Shown here piece after piece: positions 32,554 to 42,814 of a stretch of DNA of 64,000 bases. Position 1 is the stretch's first letter; every line of letters starts with the position of its first letter. Source of the DNA: Paralithodes platypus (Eukaryota > Arthropoda > Malacostraca > Decapoda > Lithodidae); NCBI GenBank assembly GCA_032716605.1, contig CM064480.1, positions 21,415,651 through 21,479,650 of the forward strand, given 5' to 3'. The notes beneath the pieces were generated by a model. It was not told the DNA's origin. It searched no databases and saw nothing but the letters and a program-made list of their open reading frames with translations. Both the position numbers and the translations under genes were made by a program.

Positions 32554-33888
32554 TGACCCAAAAAAAAAAAAAAATCCCAAGAAAAAAAATGAAAAATCCC
32601 AAGATTTATTTTTTGTTTTCCCCGGGGATAAAAAGTATATAGAAACGAAGGGTAGCATTCAAGGAGACTAGTGCAGGACTCTTCTTCTTCTTACCTCTGA
32701 CCGGGTATAGGCTATCCTAGTGTTTACTAGCCTATACCCCTTTGAAAGGACATTAGCCTAACCTAACAACCTTACCTAACCTATCCTAGTATTATAGGTG
32801 GGGGCTGCTGCCCCCACACCCCCACTTTGACTTAGATTTTTGGTGTATTTGTCTGTGAAGTGGGTATTTTTCAATTTGTTGATAACGAAAATCCTCCATG
32901 CGGACTATATGGAGAAAAATATGGCGAATCTATTGGTGCCTATTTTCCCTAATTAATTGTTTCTCATAACGTCGCACTAGTGTCCTTGAATATTATCAAA
33001 TGGAACATATGATGATTGGAACCCAAAACTACCATTAGAAATGTGCTACCTATATTGTTGCGTCTCCTGTATATTGACCAATGGTTGTTTTGGGTTCCTA
33101 TCATTTTATACTTCATTGCTAGCCTATATAATTTTTATCCACCGGAAAAAAACATTTTCATGGCTTTTTATTTATTTTTATTTTTGTTGCATTAACCTAA
33201 CCAAAAAACCTAACCTAACCTAAGTTTACCTAACCTAAATGTATTTGGGTGCTATTAGGTTAGGTTAGGTTAGGTTAGGGTTTTTGGTTAGGTTAATGCT
33301 AAAAAAAAAAAATCAAGCCAAGAAAAAAAAGATGGTGGATAAAAATTATATAGCAAAAATTATAGGAACGCACAACTACCATTATAAATGAGATCCTAGC
33401 TGTGGTGCGGCTCGTAAATATTGACCTGAAAATGTGTTAAACCCTCGGAAAAACCTAATATAAAAGTATGGTACAGTACTAAAATATAATTTTCGTAACA
33501 AGGTTGTCAATACGGTACTTTCCCGTTATCAATGTACAATCAAAGCTGAAGATTGCAGAGTAAACACCGTAGTCTTCATGACTTTTCTTTCACCTTCATA
33601 TAATCGACAGCCAATTTTTATTTTATTTACTAAGGGATTAGTGCTCAACCAGCGGGGGTGTGGGGGCAGCAGCCCCCACCCATAATACTAGGTTAGGTTA
33701 GGTAAGGTTGTTAGGTTAGGCTAATCTCTTTTCAAATCACTATCGGGGTCGTGTCTCAACATCGATCGATAGGCCGAATGGGGTAAATAGGTTTACTGAG
33801 ATTTCTAATTAATTACAAACACTATAGGCTATATAGATGGAAATAAAAAAAAAAACATTTATAAAAAACACTTGGAAAATTTGTGGTA

Positions 33889-34375
33889 TTAACCCTTCTT
33901 TGGCGGCGCGCAACTTATGTCGTGTGAAATAAATATGGACTAAGTGGCGGTTCACAACTTATGTTATGTGCCATTTTCACCACGTAATGTTGCTGAGAGA
34001 GAGAGATAAGTGGTAGGAGGAGAGTAGCAAGCGTATGACTGCTCCAGACCACCGCGGCGGACCTACTGACATGAATCCCACCCTCCCCCACCCTCACGCA
34101 CTCGCTACACAGGAAATTATGTAGGGAAACTACCTAATTACATGGTTTTTGCACTCGTGTTGCGCGATCATTGCAAGAAAACCAGCGGTCATACAAGGAT
34201 GGTTGGGATGTCATTGGAAAGCTCTGTTTATGTCCTTTCAGGGATAGATACTTGTTTTACGCTCTGGGTCTTATTTAGGCATGAAAATTATCACGTAAAC
34301 AACCCTATTTAAGGTAAAAACACCCCGCTGGGCGGTACATATAAATTACCGCCTAGGCCGCTCGTAAGGTGTTAA
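33889..34375. mobile_element. 487-bp TTAA-flanked MITE in a terminal repeat
   Basis: TTAA at 33889-33892 and 34372-34375. The ends are CCCTTCTTTGGCGG and, as complement, CACCTTACGAGCGG. The host sequence GGTATTAAAATAA is the terminal repeat of the TIR-element family, the same target motif hit by copy 2 at 11771. A GAGAGAGAGA run is at 33993-34004. No gene. Confidence 0.8.
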
Positions 34376-34528
34376 AATAAAAAAAATCCAGACTGTTAAT
34401 CTATCTATCTATTACCTGACGGCGTGATCCCCGAAGGGGTGGCCACGAACGAACCGCTCCCATGCACCTCTGTCCCCAGTCAGTCGACGCCCCTCCTCCC
34501 AACCAGCACCACCTTCATCCATATACTT
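34376..34528. other. Short spacer with (ATCT)n
   Basis: An ATCTATCTATCT run at 34400-34413 and a CCCCGAAGGGG palindrome at 34429-34439. Nothing else recognised. Confidence 0.5.
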
Positions 34529-37160
34529 CCAGCCGACTGAAAACAGTTACTTGTTACCTATTGAATAAGTAACAGAACAATGAGAACATTGAAAACAGTT
34601 ACTTGTTACAATACGTAACAGAGTCCTGAAAACAATTAGGCTACTTGTTACTTATTCCAATAAGAAACAGTTACTTATTCAAATAAGAAACAGTTACTTA
34701 TTCAAATAAGTAACAGAGTCCTGAAAACAGTTACTTGTTACTTGTTACTTATTCAAATAAGTAACAGTTACTTGTTACTTGTTCCAAAACGAAAGTTACT
34801 TATTTGAATAAGTAACAGAGTCCTGAAAACAGTTACTTGTTACTTATTCCAATAAATAACAGTTACTTATTCCAATAAGTAACAAAGTATTGAAAATAGT
34901 TACTTGTTACTTATTCAAATAGGTAACAGTTACTTATTCGAATAAGTATTCGAATGAGTAACAGAGTCCTGAAAACAGTTACTTGTTACTTATTCCAATA
35001 AGTAACAGTTACTTATTTGAATAAGTAACTTTTTACTTGTTACTTATTCCATTAACCTCTGAAGTGCGCATGGGGGTAATTGGAAACGTCCCCCTGTGCT
35101 GACGTATTTGAGGTGTTTCCGTCACTAAAATATTCATTGTGCCATTAATAGCATTAATACTTATCCATATGCACCTATTATGGGTTGATTATAAAGGTAT
35201 TAACCTGAAACAACAATAAAACGAGTGAAAACAGCGTTTGGATGGTCAAAATCGGAGATATAGCCCGCGAGTTGTATAATGTATGGGTGAGGCAAACTGC
35301 TTTCCCGCCAATTTCCCCCAAGGCCACTGAGACACAGTCGATCGATACTCTCTCTCTCTCTCGCACTCGCTTGCCATCAGTGATGACAACACCCTGCTTG
35401 CAACTCGCTAATGTTAGCACGAAAATATACCTCAGAATAAGGGAATAACAGGGAAAATAGGTGATAACTGAAGGAGAGGAGGTAGAGGACTGAGATTTTG
35501 CATGGCCCAGGGGCCAACAAAAAATAAAAAAATACAAAAATAATATTTTTTTTTTTTTTTTTTTTTTTCTTTTTTCGGTGTCAAAAGTTGATTTTTTTTT
35601 CTCACTCACTCATAAGAGTCTCCCCGCAGTCCGCCGGGGGAACTCTTAAGAGTCTCCCCGCAGTTCCTGGGTTAAGTAACAGTTACTTATTCAAATAAGT
35701 AACAGAGTATTGAATATAGTTACTTGTTACTTATTCCAATAGGTATCAGTTACTTATTCGAATAAGTAACAGAGCCCTGAAAACAGTTACTTGTTACTTT
35801 TTCCTAAAAGAAACAGTTACCTATTTGAATAAGTAACAGAGTCCTGAAAACAGTTACTTGTTACTTATTCCAATAAGAAACAGTTACTTATTCCAATAAG
35901 TAACAGAGTCCTGAAAACAGTTACCTGTTACTTTTTCGAATAAGTAACAGAGTATTGAAAACAGTTACTTGTTACTTATTCCAAAAAGAAACGGTTACTT
36001 ATTCAAATAAGTAACTGTTTTCAGGACTGTTACTTATTCAAATAAGTAACTGTTACATATTGGAATAAGTAACAAGTAACTTTTTTCAGCACTGTTACTT
36101 ATTCGAATAAGTAACTGTTACCTATTGGAATAAGTAACTGTTAATTATTGGAATAAGTAATTGTTACTTATTGGAATATATAACAAGTAACTGTTTTCAG
36201 GACTTACTTATTCGAATAAGTAACTGTTACCTATTGGAATAAGTAACTGTTAATTATTGGAATAAGTAATTGTTACTTATTGGAATATAACAAGTAACTG
36301 TTTTCAGGACTTACTTATTCGAATAAGTAACTGTTACATATTGGAATAAGTAACTGTTACATATTGGAATAAGTAACAAGTAACTTTTTCAGCACTAACT
36401 TATTTGAATAAGTAACTGATACCTATTGGAATAAGTAACTTAATTATTGGAATAAGTAACTGGTACCTATTGGAATAAGTAACAAGTAACTGTTACTTAT
36501 TTGAATAAGTAACTGTTACTTATTGGAATAAGTAACAAGTAACTGTTTTCAAGACTGTTACTTATTGGAATAAGTAACTGTTTCTTATTTGAATAAGTAA
36601 CAAGTAACTGTTTAAAAAGTAACAAGTAACTGTTTTCAATACTCTGTTACTTATTTGAATAAGTAACAAGTAACTGTTTTCAGGACTGTTACTTATTCGA
36701 ATAAGTAACTGTTACTTATTGGAATAAGTAACAAGTAACTGTTTTCAGGGCTCTGTTACTTATTCGAATAAGTAACTGTTACTTATTGGAATAAGTAACA
36801 AGTAACTGTTTTCAGGACTTACTTATTCAAATAAGTAACTTACCTATTGGAATAAGTAACAAGGAACTATTTTAAATACTCTGTTACTTATTCAAATAAG
36901 TAACTGTTACTTATTGGAATAAGTAACAAGTAACTGTTTTCAGGACTGTTTCTTATTGGAATAAGTAACTGTTTCTTATTGGAATAAGTAATAAGTGACT
37001 GTTTTCAATACTCTGTTACTTATTCAAATAAGTAACTTTCTTATTGGAATAAGTAACAAGTAACTGTTTTCAATACTCTGTTACTTATTCGAATAAGTAA
37101 CAAGTAACTGTTTTCAGGACTCTGTTACTTATTCGAATAAGTTAGTAACAAGTAACAAGT
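34529..37160. repeat. Hyperpalindromic satellite array
   Basis: Dozens of units built from the palindrome TTACTTATTCGAATAAGTAA (variants with CC, AA or TT at the centre), joined by CAGTTACTTGTTAC and GAGTCCTGAAAA linkers. Up to about 36010 the linker orientation is AGTCCTGAAAACAGTTACTTG. After that it is the complement CAAGTAACTGTTTTCAGGAC. The array is therefore also one large inverted repeat. A TTAA-flanked element interrupts it at 35052-35675. No coding. Confidence 0.9.
35052..35675. mobile_element. 624-bp TTAA-flanked element in the satellite
   Basis: TTAA at 35052-35055 and 35672-35675. Removal restores a satellite unit (CCATTAAGTAACAG). The ends CCTCTGAAGTGCG and CCCAGGAACTGCGG are imperfect inverted repeats. 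CTTAAGAGTCTCCCCGCAGT is repeated near the right end (35604, 35647). An (CT)n run and a polyT run are present. A 143-codon minus-strand frame inside is low-complexity and unsupported. Confidence 0.75.
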
Positions 37161-37751
37161 TAATTTCCAAACTGCCCTCCTTCGGTTTCTGTCCCTCCAT
37201 CTGTGCCTTTGTCTCTAATTTCCTTTCCGGCCGTTCCATAGCTGCGGTTGTGGACGGCTATCGCTCATTTCCTCATCCTATCAAAACTCCGGTGTTCCTC
37301 AGGGTTCTGTCCTATCTCCTATTCTCTTTCTAATTTTCATAAATGATCTTCTTAACTGTACATCCAGTCCCATCCATTCATATGCAGACGACTCTACCTT
37401 ACACCACTCAATTAGTTTTCCAGAACTCCCCAGCCAGCAGTCCCTCGTAAGTAAACGTAATGAAGCCATAAAATACTTATCTTCTGATCTAGCTACTATT
37501 TCCAATTGGGGTAGAGAAAACCTTGTTGCATTTAATGCTTCCAAAACACAATATATCCATCTTACTACCCGTCAGGAACTTCCAGAGGACTATCCCTTAT
37601 TCTTCAACAATAAAAAAAAATCAACCCTTCATCTTCTCTCAATGTTCTCGGTGTCTCTTTTTCTTGTGCTCTCACTTGGAAAGATCATATTACCAGTCTC
37701 GCTAAGGCAGCCTCCCAGAAGCTGGGTGTGCTCAACCGCCTCAAGGGGTTA
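37161..37751 (+). mobile_element. LINE family 1, copy 1c, left fragment
   Basis: Begins TAATTTCCAAACTGCCCTCC directly after the satellite and ends CAACCGCCTCAAGGGGTT, where DIRS-C starts. It carries SGVPQGSVLSPILF (after a one-base insertion near 37290) and SYADDSTLHHS, plus further slips. The rest of this copy (CTTTTCCCCTGCTCAG and on) should lie beyond the right edge of the window, after DIRS-C ends. Confidence 0.85.
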
Positions 37752-38308
37752 TTTAATAGTGGCCCCTTCGTCATTGATGAACTGCCTTAAAGGAAGGCAC
37801 CCTTTCAAACTCCATGCGTTTCGCACATTTGAAATGCCCGCGCAGGTAGCTTGATGGGGCCCGCATCATAAGTGCACACTTAATCTCTTATGGAATCGCC
37901 ATAATGATCGGGTACCACTAAAGAAAAAACTTTTAGAAAAAATAAAAAATAATAATAATACACTAAAGTTGTCAAAAACAGCTTCCAACAATCGTGGATA
38001 TTCTTGGTGTGCGTAGCCTGACGTCGGGACCCGCGCATCATTTCGTCCTTCTTCTACCTGCGAAAATACCGCTCGGACGTGTTTTAGTGAGCTGCTGTAT
38101 TCGTCGTCCCCTTTCGTCTTCTCGTGAGTCCTCACTCATTTGTATTAACCGAGACGTTCTGTGACAGGTTTAGATTAGCTAGCTTACTAGACCGAGCAGT
38201 ATTATCGCAGGGAGAGTGTATTATAAGGGTACTTTTTGAGTGTCCAAGCAGCCCGATTGGGTGGACGCCTCGCATGTCTAACTTTTCTTTTTCAGTTTCC
38301 GTGTTAAC

Positions 38309-38796
38309 TTAACCCTCCAGCCCCGGCTATGTATTATATATATATTCCTCGAAACCCGGGTGTTTTGGCCGAAAAACGTCTAGGCTAGGCTACCGTATAT
38401 TCGTTAATCAGACTGCTTCCCGCATTCCCGCGCATCCCCAAGCGTAGCTGTGTTATTTACCTGTAGAATGGCATTAAGTAGAGCTCTCTAAGTCAACTGG
38501 TTGAGCTGTGATGATGATTTCATTGGAGATAACTTTATGGCCAAAACAGCCACTTTACACCACTTTTCGATACTTAACAACAACATACAGGCACACACGA
38601 ACAAGCGACGCTCTCCTTCTTGTGGCCGGAGATGCGGGGCGTCGGTCCAGCCGGCTGTTGTTTACATGCGTCGGACCGACGCCTCGCACACGAAGCTCAC
38701 AGGCTTTCAACCACTGGGCGTTCAAGAGGCCTTCCGGGTACCTGTTATATGCTTTTTTATGGGCGTTCAAGAGCCCTTCCGTGGTGAGAGGGTTAA
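38309..38796 (-). mobile_element. piggyBac-type MITE, copy 4
   Basis: TTAA at 38309-38312 and 38793-38796; 488 bp, nearly the complement of copy 1 (1587-2074). It includes the doubled GGGCGTTCAAGAG..CTTCCGGG motif near its right end. It lies in the leader of DIRS-C. Confidence 0.85.
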
Positions 38797-39046
38797 ACTA
38801 GTTAGGAGGCTATTTTACTGGGTTTTTTCCTGCTGAAGATGTTCCCAGGTTCTGTGCATTTTGTGCGGTGTTTGTAGGCTCTAAAAGTTGTCACACGTAG
38901 TTGTGGGACTTCGTGGAGCCTTGCCCTGCCCCTGGGCCAACGTGTGGTGGCGTCGTCGTCGTGGGAGCCCCTCTGCGGTTGCCCAAGGCCTCGTGGTCTG
39001 CCTCTGTTAGGGGTTTAGCTTGTTTAGGCTAAGTTTATTACTTTAT

Positions 39047-39172
39047 GATTATATATTGTGTATTATAGCCTTGCTTCCTCAGTATTTGTTGTGTTTTGGC
39101 AAGTACGAGGATTATATATTGTGTATTATAGCCTTGCTTCCTCAGTACTTGTTGTGTTTTGGCAAGTACGAG
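39047..39172 (+). repeat. 63-bp tandem duplication in the DIRS-C leader
   Basis: GATTATATATTGTGTATTAT..GGCAAGTACGAG occurs at 39047 and again at 39110, with one difference. It immediately precedes the gag region. Confidence 0.9.
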
Positions 39173-41106
39173 GATGACAGGGGACGCCCTGTTTATTGTT
39201 GTGGTTGTGTTTTTCGTCGCCCAATGTCCCAAAAATAGTAAAACTAAACCTAAGTTTCTGTCAAAGGAACATATTAGCTCAAGTGACAGTAGTGACAGTG
39301 AAGGGACTGAACCCCCCAGCCACAGTCCAAGTCGCCGGGGACTAGCAAGACGTCCTCCCCGACTCACCGGACCAAGACATCCTCTTCTAGCCGGAAGAGA
39401 AAGGCGGAAGAGTCAACATCCTCTTCTCGGAAGTCGTCCTCCGAACGACATACCAAGAAATCTCGTTTGGGGTCTGCTGATGTTGGTTCCCGGCGTAGAA
39501 CCGAGCATAGTAAGTCTTCCTCAGCTTCCACCTCCGCTAAGCCTGACATTCAATCCGGCAGCTCGGTGGTGGGACCGGAGGATGAGGCAGCAACTCGTGG
39601 TGATGTTCTCAATGTGCTTACTACCTCTAAGTTAAACAAGCAGGACTTTGTAATCCCACAGGTTTCTAGTCATGCCAAGGTTCACGGTTTGCCACCAAAA
39701 GTGTTAGCAGACGAGTACCAGGGTTATAGGGTGGTGGACGAGTCGGATACTAGCGTCTCTTTAGATAATAGAGGTGAACGCCTATCTAGTGGTTGTGTGG
39801 GGCACCAACTGGTATTGTCTCAGTCAGTGTTCCCCCAAGCAATTGTTAATCCTCCACCAATACCTACACATGTACCTACTCCTCAGAAAATACCGATGCT
39901 TGATCTTAATCCTCAAGATATGCTTAACCATGTCACTAATCACCCCACGATACTAGGGGCCCCATGTGATTTTTCCGCAGCTCCGGACTTGAACCTGGAC
40001 GCTTTGGACTCTGTGCACCCCAGCGAGGTGGAAGCGGAAGGTGAGTCGGATGTTGCATATATTCCATCCGCACAACCTAATGAACACACTAGTAACCGAC
40101 CTCAATATGTCTATTACACACAGCGGGTCAGATCGGGGGTCCATATCTTCAGAGTCTTGTTTTGTTACCAAAGTTTACCTAGAGCAAGCTTTTGAGGGTA
40201 TGTTAGCTAAATTGATGGCTCATAACGATGCTAGTAATTCTGCTTCCCATACGTCTGTCGGTTCGGGTGTGCCAGATGCTCTCCCGCCAAAGCCAGTTCG
40301 TTCTCTTGAGCCAACCCCTGTGCCGGCGAAACAGGAAGTTAACGTAACGCTACCTCATAGTCTGTCAACAGCTAGTACCTTTGTTACGCAGTCATCACCT
40401 ATCACCACAACTAATGTACAACTGATATCTGATGTCCTTCCTCCCACTTTAGACAAAATCCCTACCCATCCGGGACCTATGCCCCTTTTGTATGGTCAGG
40501 ATGTCTCATGGTCCAAATTTTGTGCTCTCAATCCGGCGCTGGCAGTAACTACTTTATCGGGAGAGCAACCGGTCCCTGCTGAGTGGGAAATGCAAATTAA
40601 TAAGCATAAGAAATTACGAGCTCTGGACTCGTCTGGTAGGACCTTAGATATAACAGTTAAGGCAGTACCCAATCTCTTTAACCCTGATTACTTCATTTAT
40701 TCCTCGGCCCCGGCCCTTCCACCTGCCTCGTCAGCTAAACTCTATGCTGATTGGTCACGCACTGATGGCATGAATGACGTCAAACCGCTGTCCTCATTAA
40801 CCCAGGAGTTGGATACAACCCCGCAGCTTGATCCTTTTGGTCACCCGGTCTTACACATAGGGCAGGCAGGGCTGGGGCCTTGGGTGGAGTGGCAGTCAGA
40901 GTTGAGACAGTATGCCTCGACAATTACTAACAAAGCCTCACATCAGATCCCCAAGGAAACTCATGGTTGGTTCTACCTTCCGGTGGTCAAAGCCGGCGGA
41001 GTCCCAGAACCTATCCTCACTTTCATTTCTGCCCCACGTCTCGAGATTAGAGACATAGATCCCTTTTGTACTCCTCCTCAATCTCGGCTAGAAAAAGACT
41101 TTCGCG
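39170..41106 (+). pseudogene. DIRS-C gag-like protein
   Basis: The N-terminal part (frame through 39467-40110) is Ser/Arg/Lys-rich (SSSRKSSSERHTKKSRLG, RTEHSKSSSASTSAKP). After a frameshift near 40115, frame 40041-41106 holds the conserved gag core: PMPLLYGQDVSW, LSGEQPVPAEWEM, ITVKAVPNLFNPDYFIY, LYADWSRTDGMND, VLHIGQAGLGPWVEW and HQIPKETHGWFYLP. The protein stops being gag at LEKDFR (about 41100), where the LINE endonuclease continues in the same frame. The basic C-terminal tail seen in DIRS-B is missing. Confidence 0.85.
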
Positions 41107-41720
41107 GACTTTCCTCTAACTTTCACTCTGTTGAGCACCATCTCTCCTCCTACAAACCTGATCTTCTCTTCCTCACCGAAACTCAGGTGTCTGTAGCAAC
41201 ATTCAGCAACCCCTTCTCTGTATCCTCCTACTTTCTCTATCCTAGTTTCAAAGCCAAAGGCGGATGTTGTGCATATGTGCACAACAAACTCACTTGCTCT
41301 CGTGTTCCCGATTTCGACTCCTCTGAATTCTCAACTTTATGGCTCAAACTTTCCTGTCATTCTCTTACTAAATATTTCTGTGCTGTCTATCTTTCCCCTA
41401 ACTCTACCAACTTTCCCAAATTCTTTGACTATCTAAACTCTACAGTGGAACACATTCTATCCATTTCTCCTTTCTCAGAAATCTCCATCTTAGGAGATTT
41501 CAATGTTCACCACCGCCATTGGCTCTCCTCTCACACTACTGATCCACCTGGTGAACAAGCCTACGTCTTTTCTATCCTAAATGACCTAGAGCAGTTAGTT
41601 CAGCAACCCTCCCGGATCGCATCGGAGATCGGCCCAACATTCTTGACCTGTTTCTAACTTCTAACCCTTCTTCTTATACTGTCGATCTTTTCTCTCCTTT
41701 GGGCTCCTCCGACCATAAAC
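41098..41720 (+). pseudogene. LINE family 1, copy 1d: endonuclease part
   Basis: Reads GLSSNFHSVEHHLSS, YKPDLLFLTETQ (Glu of the endonuclease), GGCCAYVHNKL, ILGDFNVHHRHW (the DFN motif) and [16 protein letters not shown] stop follows near 41657 after a frameshift, while [17 protein letters not shown] in another frame completes the endonuclease box SDHK (His catalytic). The N-terminus is fused in frame to DIRS-C gag. DIRS-B interrupts it after the SDHK codons. The enzyme nicks target DNA during LINE insertion (family knowledge). Confidence 0.85.
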
Positions 41721-41761
41721 TATAGGTTTGACTCCTGTAAGGAGATAAAGAAAACCTAATA

Positions 41762-42070
41762 TTTAGTAGTGGCCCCGTAATCATTGACGAACATGCCTAT
41801 TACATAAGGCATCCTCTTCAAACACTAATCCGCCGTAGTTTGAATCTACCGCGCAGAGCATTTAAAAACTGAGGAGCCTTCATCATGAGCGCACGCGACC
41901 TCACTCATGGCTTCAGTCATTATGAATTGGGTTCTCACTACGAAAAAACTTCGTAAAAAATAAAAACAAAAAGAAAATAAGAATAACTATCCAATAAGCT
42001 TTCCATCATATCGTGGATGTACTTGTGTGGATTTCTGACCAGACGCTGATTCAGGCGTCATTCCTCCTTC
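41762..42070. repeat. DIRS-B inverted terminal repeat (3' end of element)
   Basis: The complement of 50100-50407: GTGGCCCC, CATTGACGAACATGCCTAT, TACATAAGGCATCCTCTTCA, GGATGTACTTGTGTGG, GGCGTCATTCCTCC. At this end an extra ~41 bp (41721-41761, TATAGGTTTGACTCCTGTAA..) extends beyond the repeat, as DIRS1 elements show at one terminus. Confidence 0.9.
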
Positions 42071-42143
42071 ACTGACATATCAAGTAAACCAAAATCCTTA
42101 ATACATCAACGAATGGGAAGGGGACGGTCGGGAGGGCCCCAGT

Positions 42144-42251
42144 CGTCAATGATTACGGGGCCACTACTAAATATTAGGTTTTCTTTATCTCCTTACAGGA
42201 GTCAAACCTATAATTTATTAGTGGCCCCTCCATCATTGACGAACATGCCTG
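42144..42251. repeat. DIRS-B internal complementary region
   Basis: 42144-42212 is the complement of the left tip (41721-41789), and 42213-42251 is the complement of the right tip (50369-50407). Together they reproduce the junction of the two element ends in inverse orientation. In the DIRS1 model this region templates the joining of the ends into a circle before integration. It lies just inside the terminal repeat, 3' of the recombinase, as in the family. Confidence 0.9.
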
Positions 42252-42814
42252 ATATCTAAGACTGGAGGGGGACATTCGTAATCATATCATAACTCTATAA
42301 AAGCAGATAATAAAAACAACCACATTGTATTCTTACTTTTGAAAAATGTATTTAATACGGCGTAGGCCGGAAATATACAAGAAAAAGGGGTTCAGGCAGG
42401 TGCGTGCTTCAAAGAAGCCTGCCCGACAAAAATGGGTAACCCTGAAGATTCTGAACACAGATCTGTAGTTACAAAAGGCACCCCACTCAACGAGTGGTGA
42501 CAAAAATAATAAGTTATAAGTTTATATGTGCACATCATAAACCCCAAAATACATGTGGAGATCAATTGCAAATGAACTCCATTGAACTAATATTACATTG
42601 CTTTCGCAGCTAAAACTACTATAACAACACCGTTGTTTTGTACTAAACCTTGTACTAGCACAATTTCTCGCAGAGAAATTTTCATATCACATTTTAACCT
42701 TAAATTGTATCACAGCTCTCATACTCCGGCGGGGTCTAGGGTGTCCTATGTCAACTGACTGCACCCCCCCCCCCCCCCTTCCGTAAAAGTAAACATAAGT
42801 GACTGCAGGGCCAC
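42252..42814 (-). other. DIRS-B 3' untranslated region
   Basis: Between the recombinase stop and the internal complementary region. It has a C run (42765-42779) matching the G runs found at the same place in DIRS-A (330-343 on plus strand) and DIRS-C (54157-54164). No gene. Confidence 0.7.

Larger units (their letters stand above)
31294..33427. mobile_element. Fold-back element with TTAGG-bearing arms
   Basis: The ends are inverted repeats: AGGTCAATATTTCCGAGCCG with GCACCACAGCT at the left, and the matching complement at 33399-33427. AACCTAACCAAAAAACCTAA and its complement form further internal hairpins (31512-31585; 33194-33298). The block 32647-32995 also occurs at 13263-13640. A nested MITE pair (31585-32553) interrupts the left part. 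A 7-bp duplication (TAAAAAT/TGAAAAT, one mismatch) is possible. No coding. Confidence 0.65.
31059..34385 (-). mobile_element. TIR-element copy (GGTTCAATG family) with two large insertions
   Basis: Starts GGTTCAATGTTATTGTAATA at 31059 and follows the complete copy (17971-18628) to 31293 (GATCATATAAAAAT). It is interrupted by a fold-back element (31294-33427) and resumes GAAAATGTGTTAAACCCTCG at 33428. It runs through the AAGGTTGTCAATACGG repeat, the GC hairpin (33657-33680) and a TTAGG run to the far terminal repeat. There a TTAA-flanked MITE (33889-34375) sits inside the terminal repeat itself. Confidence 0.7.

Noticed and set aside
33190..33300. Telomere or telomere-fusion site from (TTAGG)n
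   Set aside because: The runs are short, imperfect and carried inside fold-back and TIR elements in both orientations.
35178..35609. 143-codon minus-strand frame with Lys and hydrophobic runs
   Set aside because: It is produced by a polyT run and low-complexity sequence within a TTAA-flanked element.
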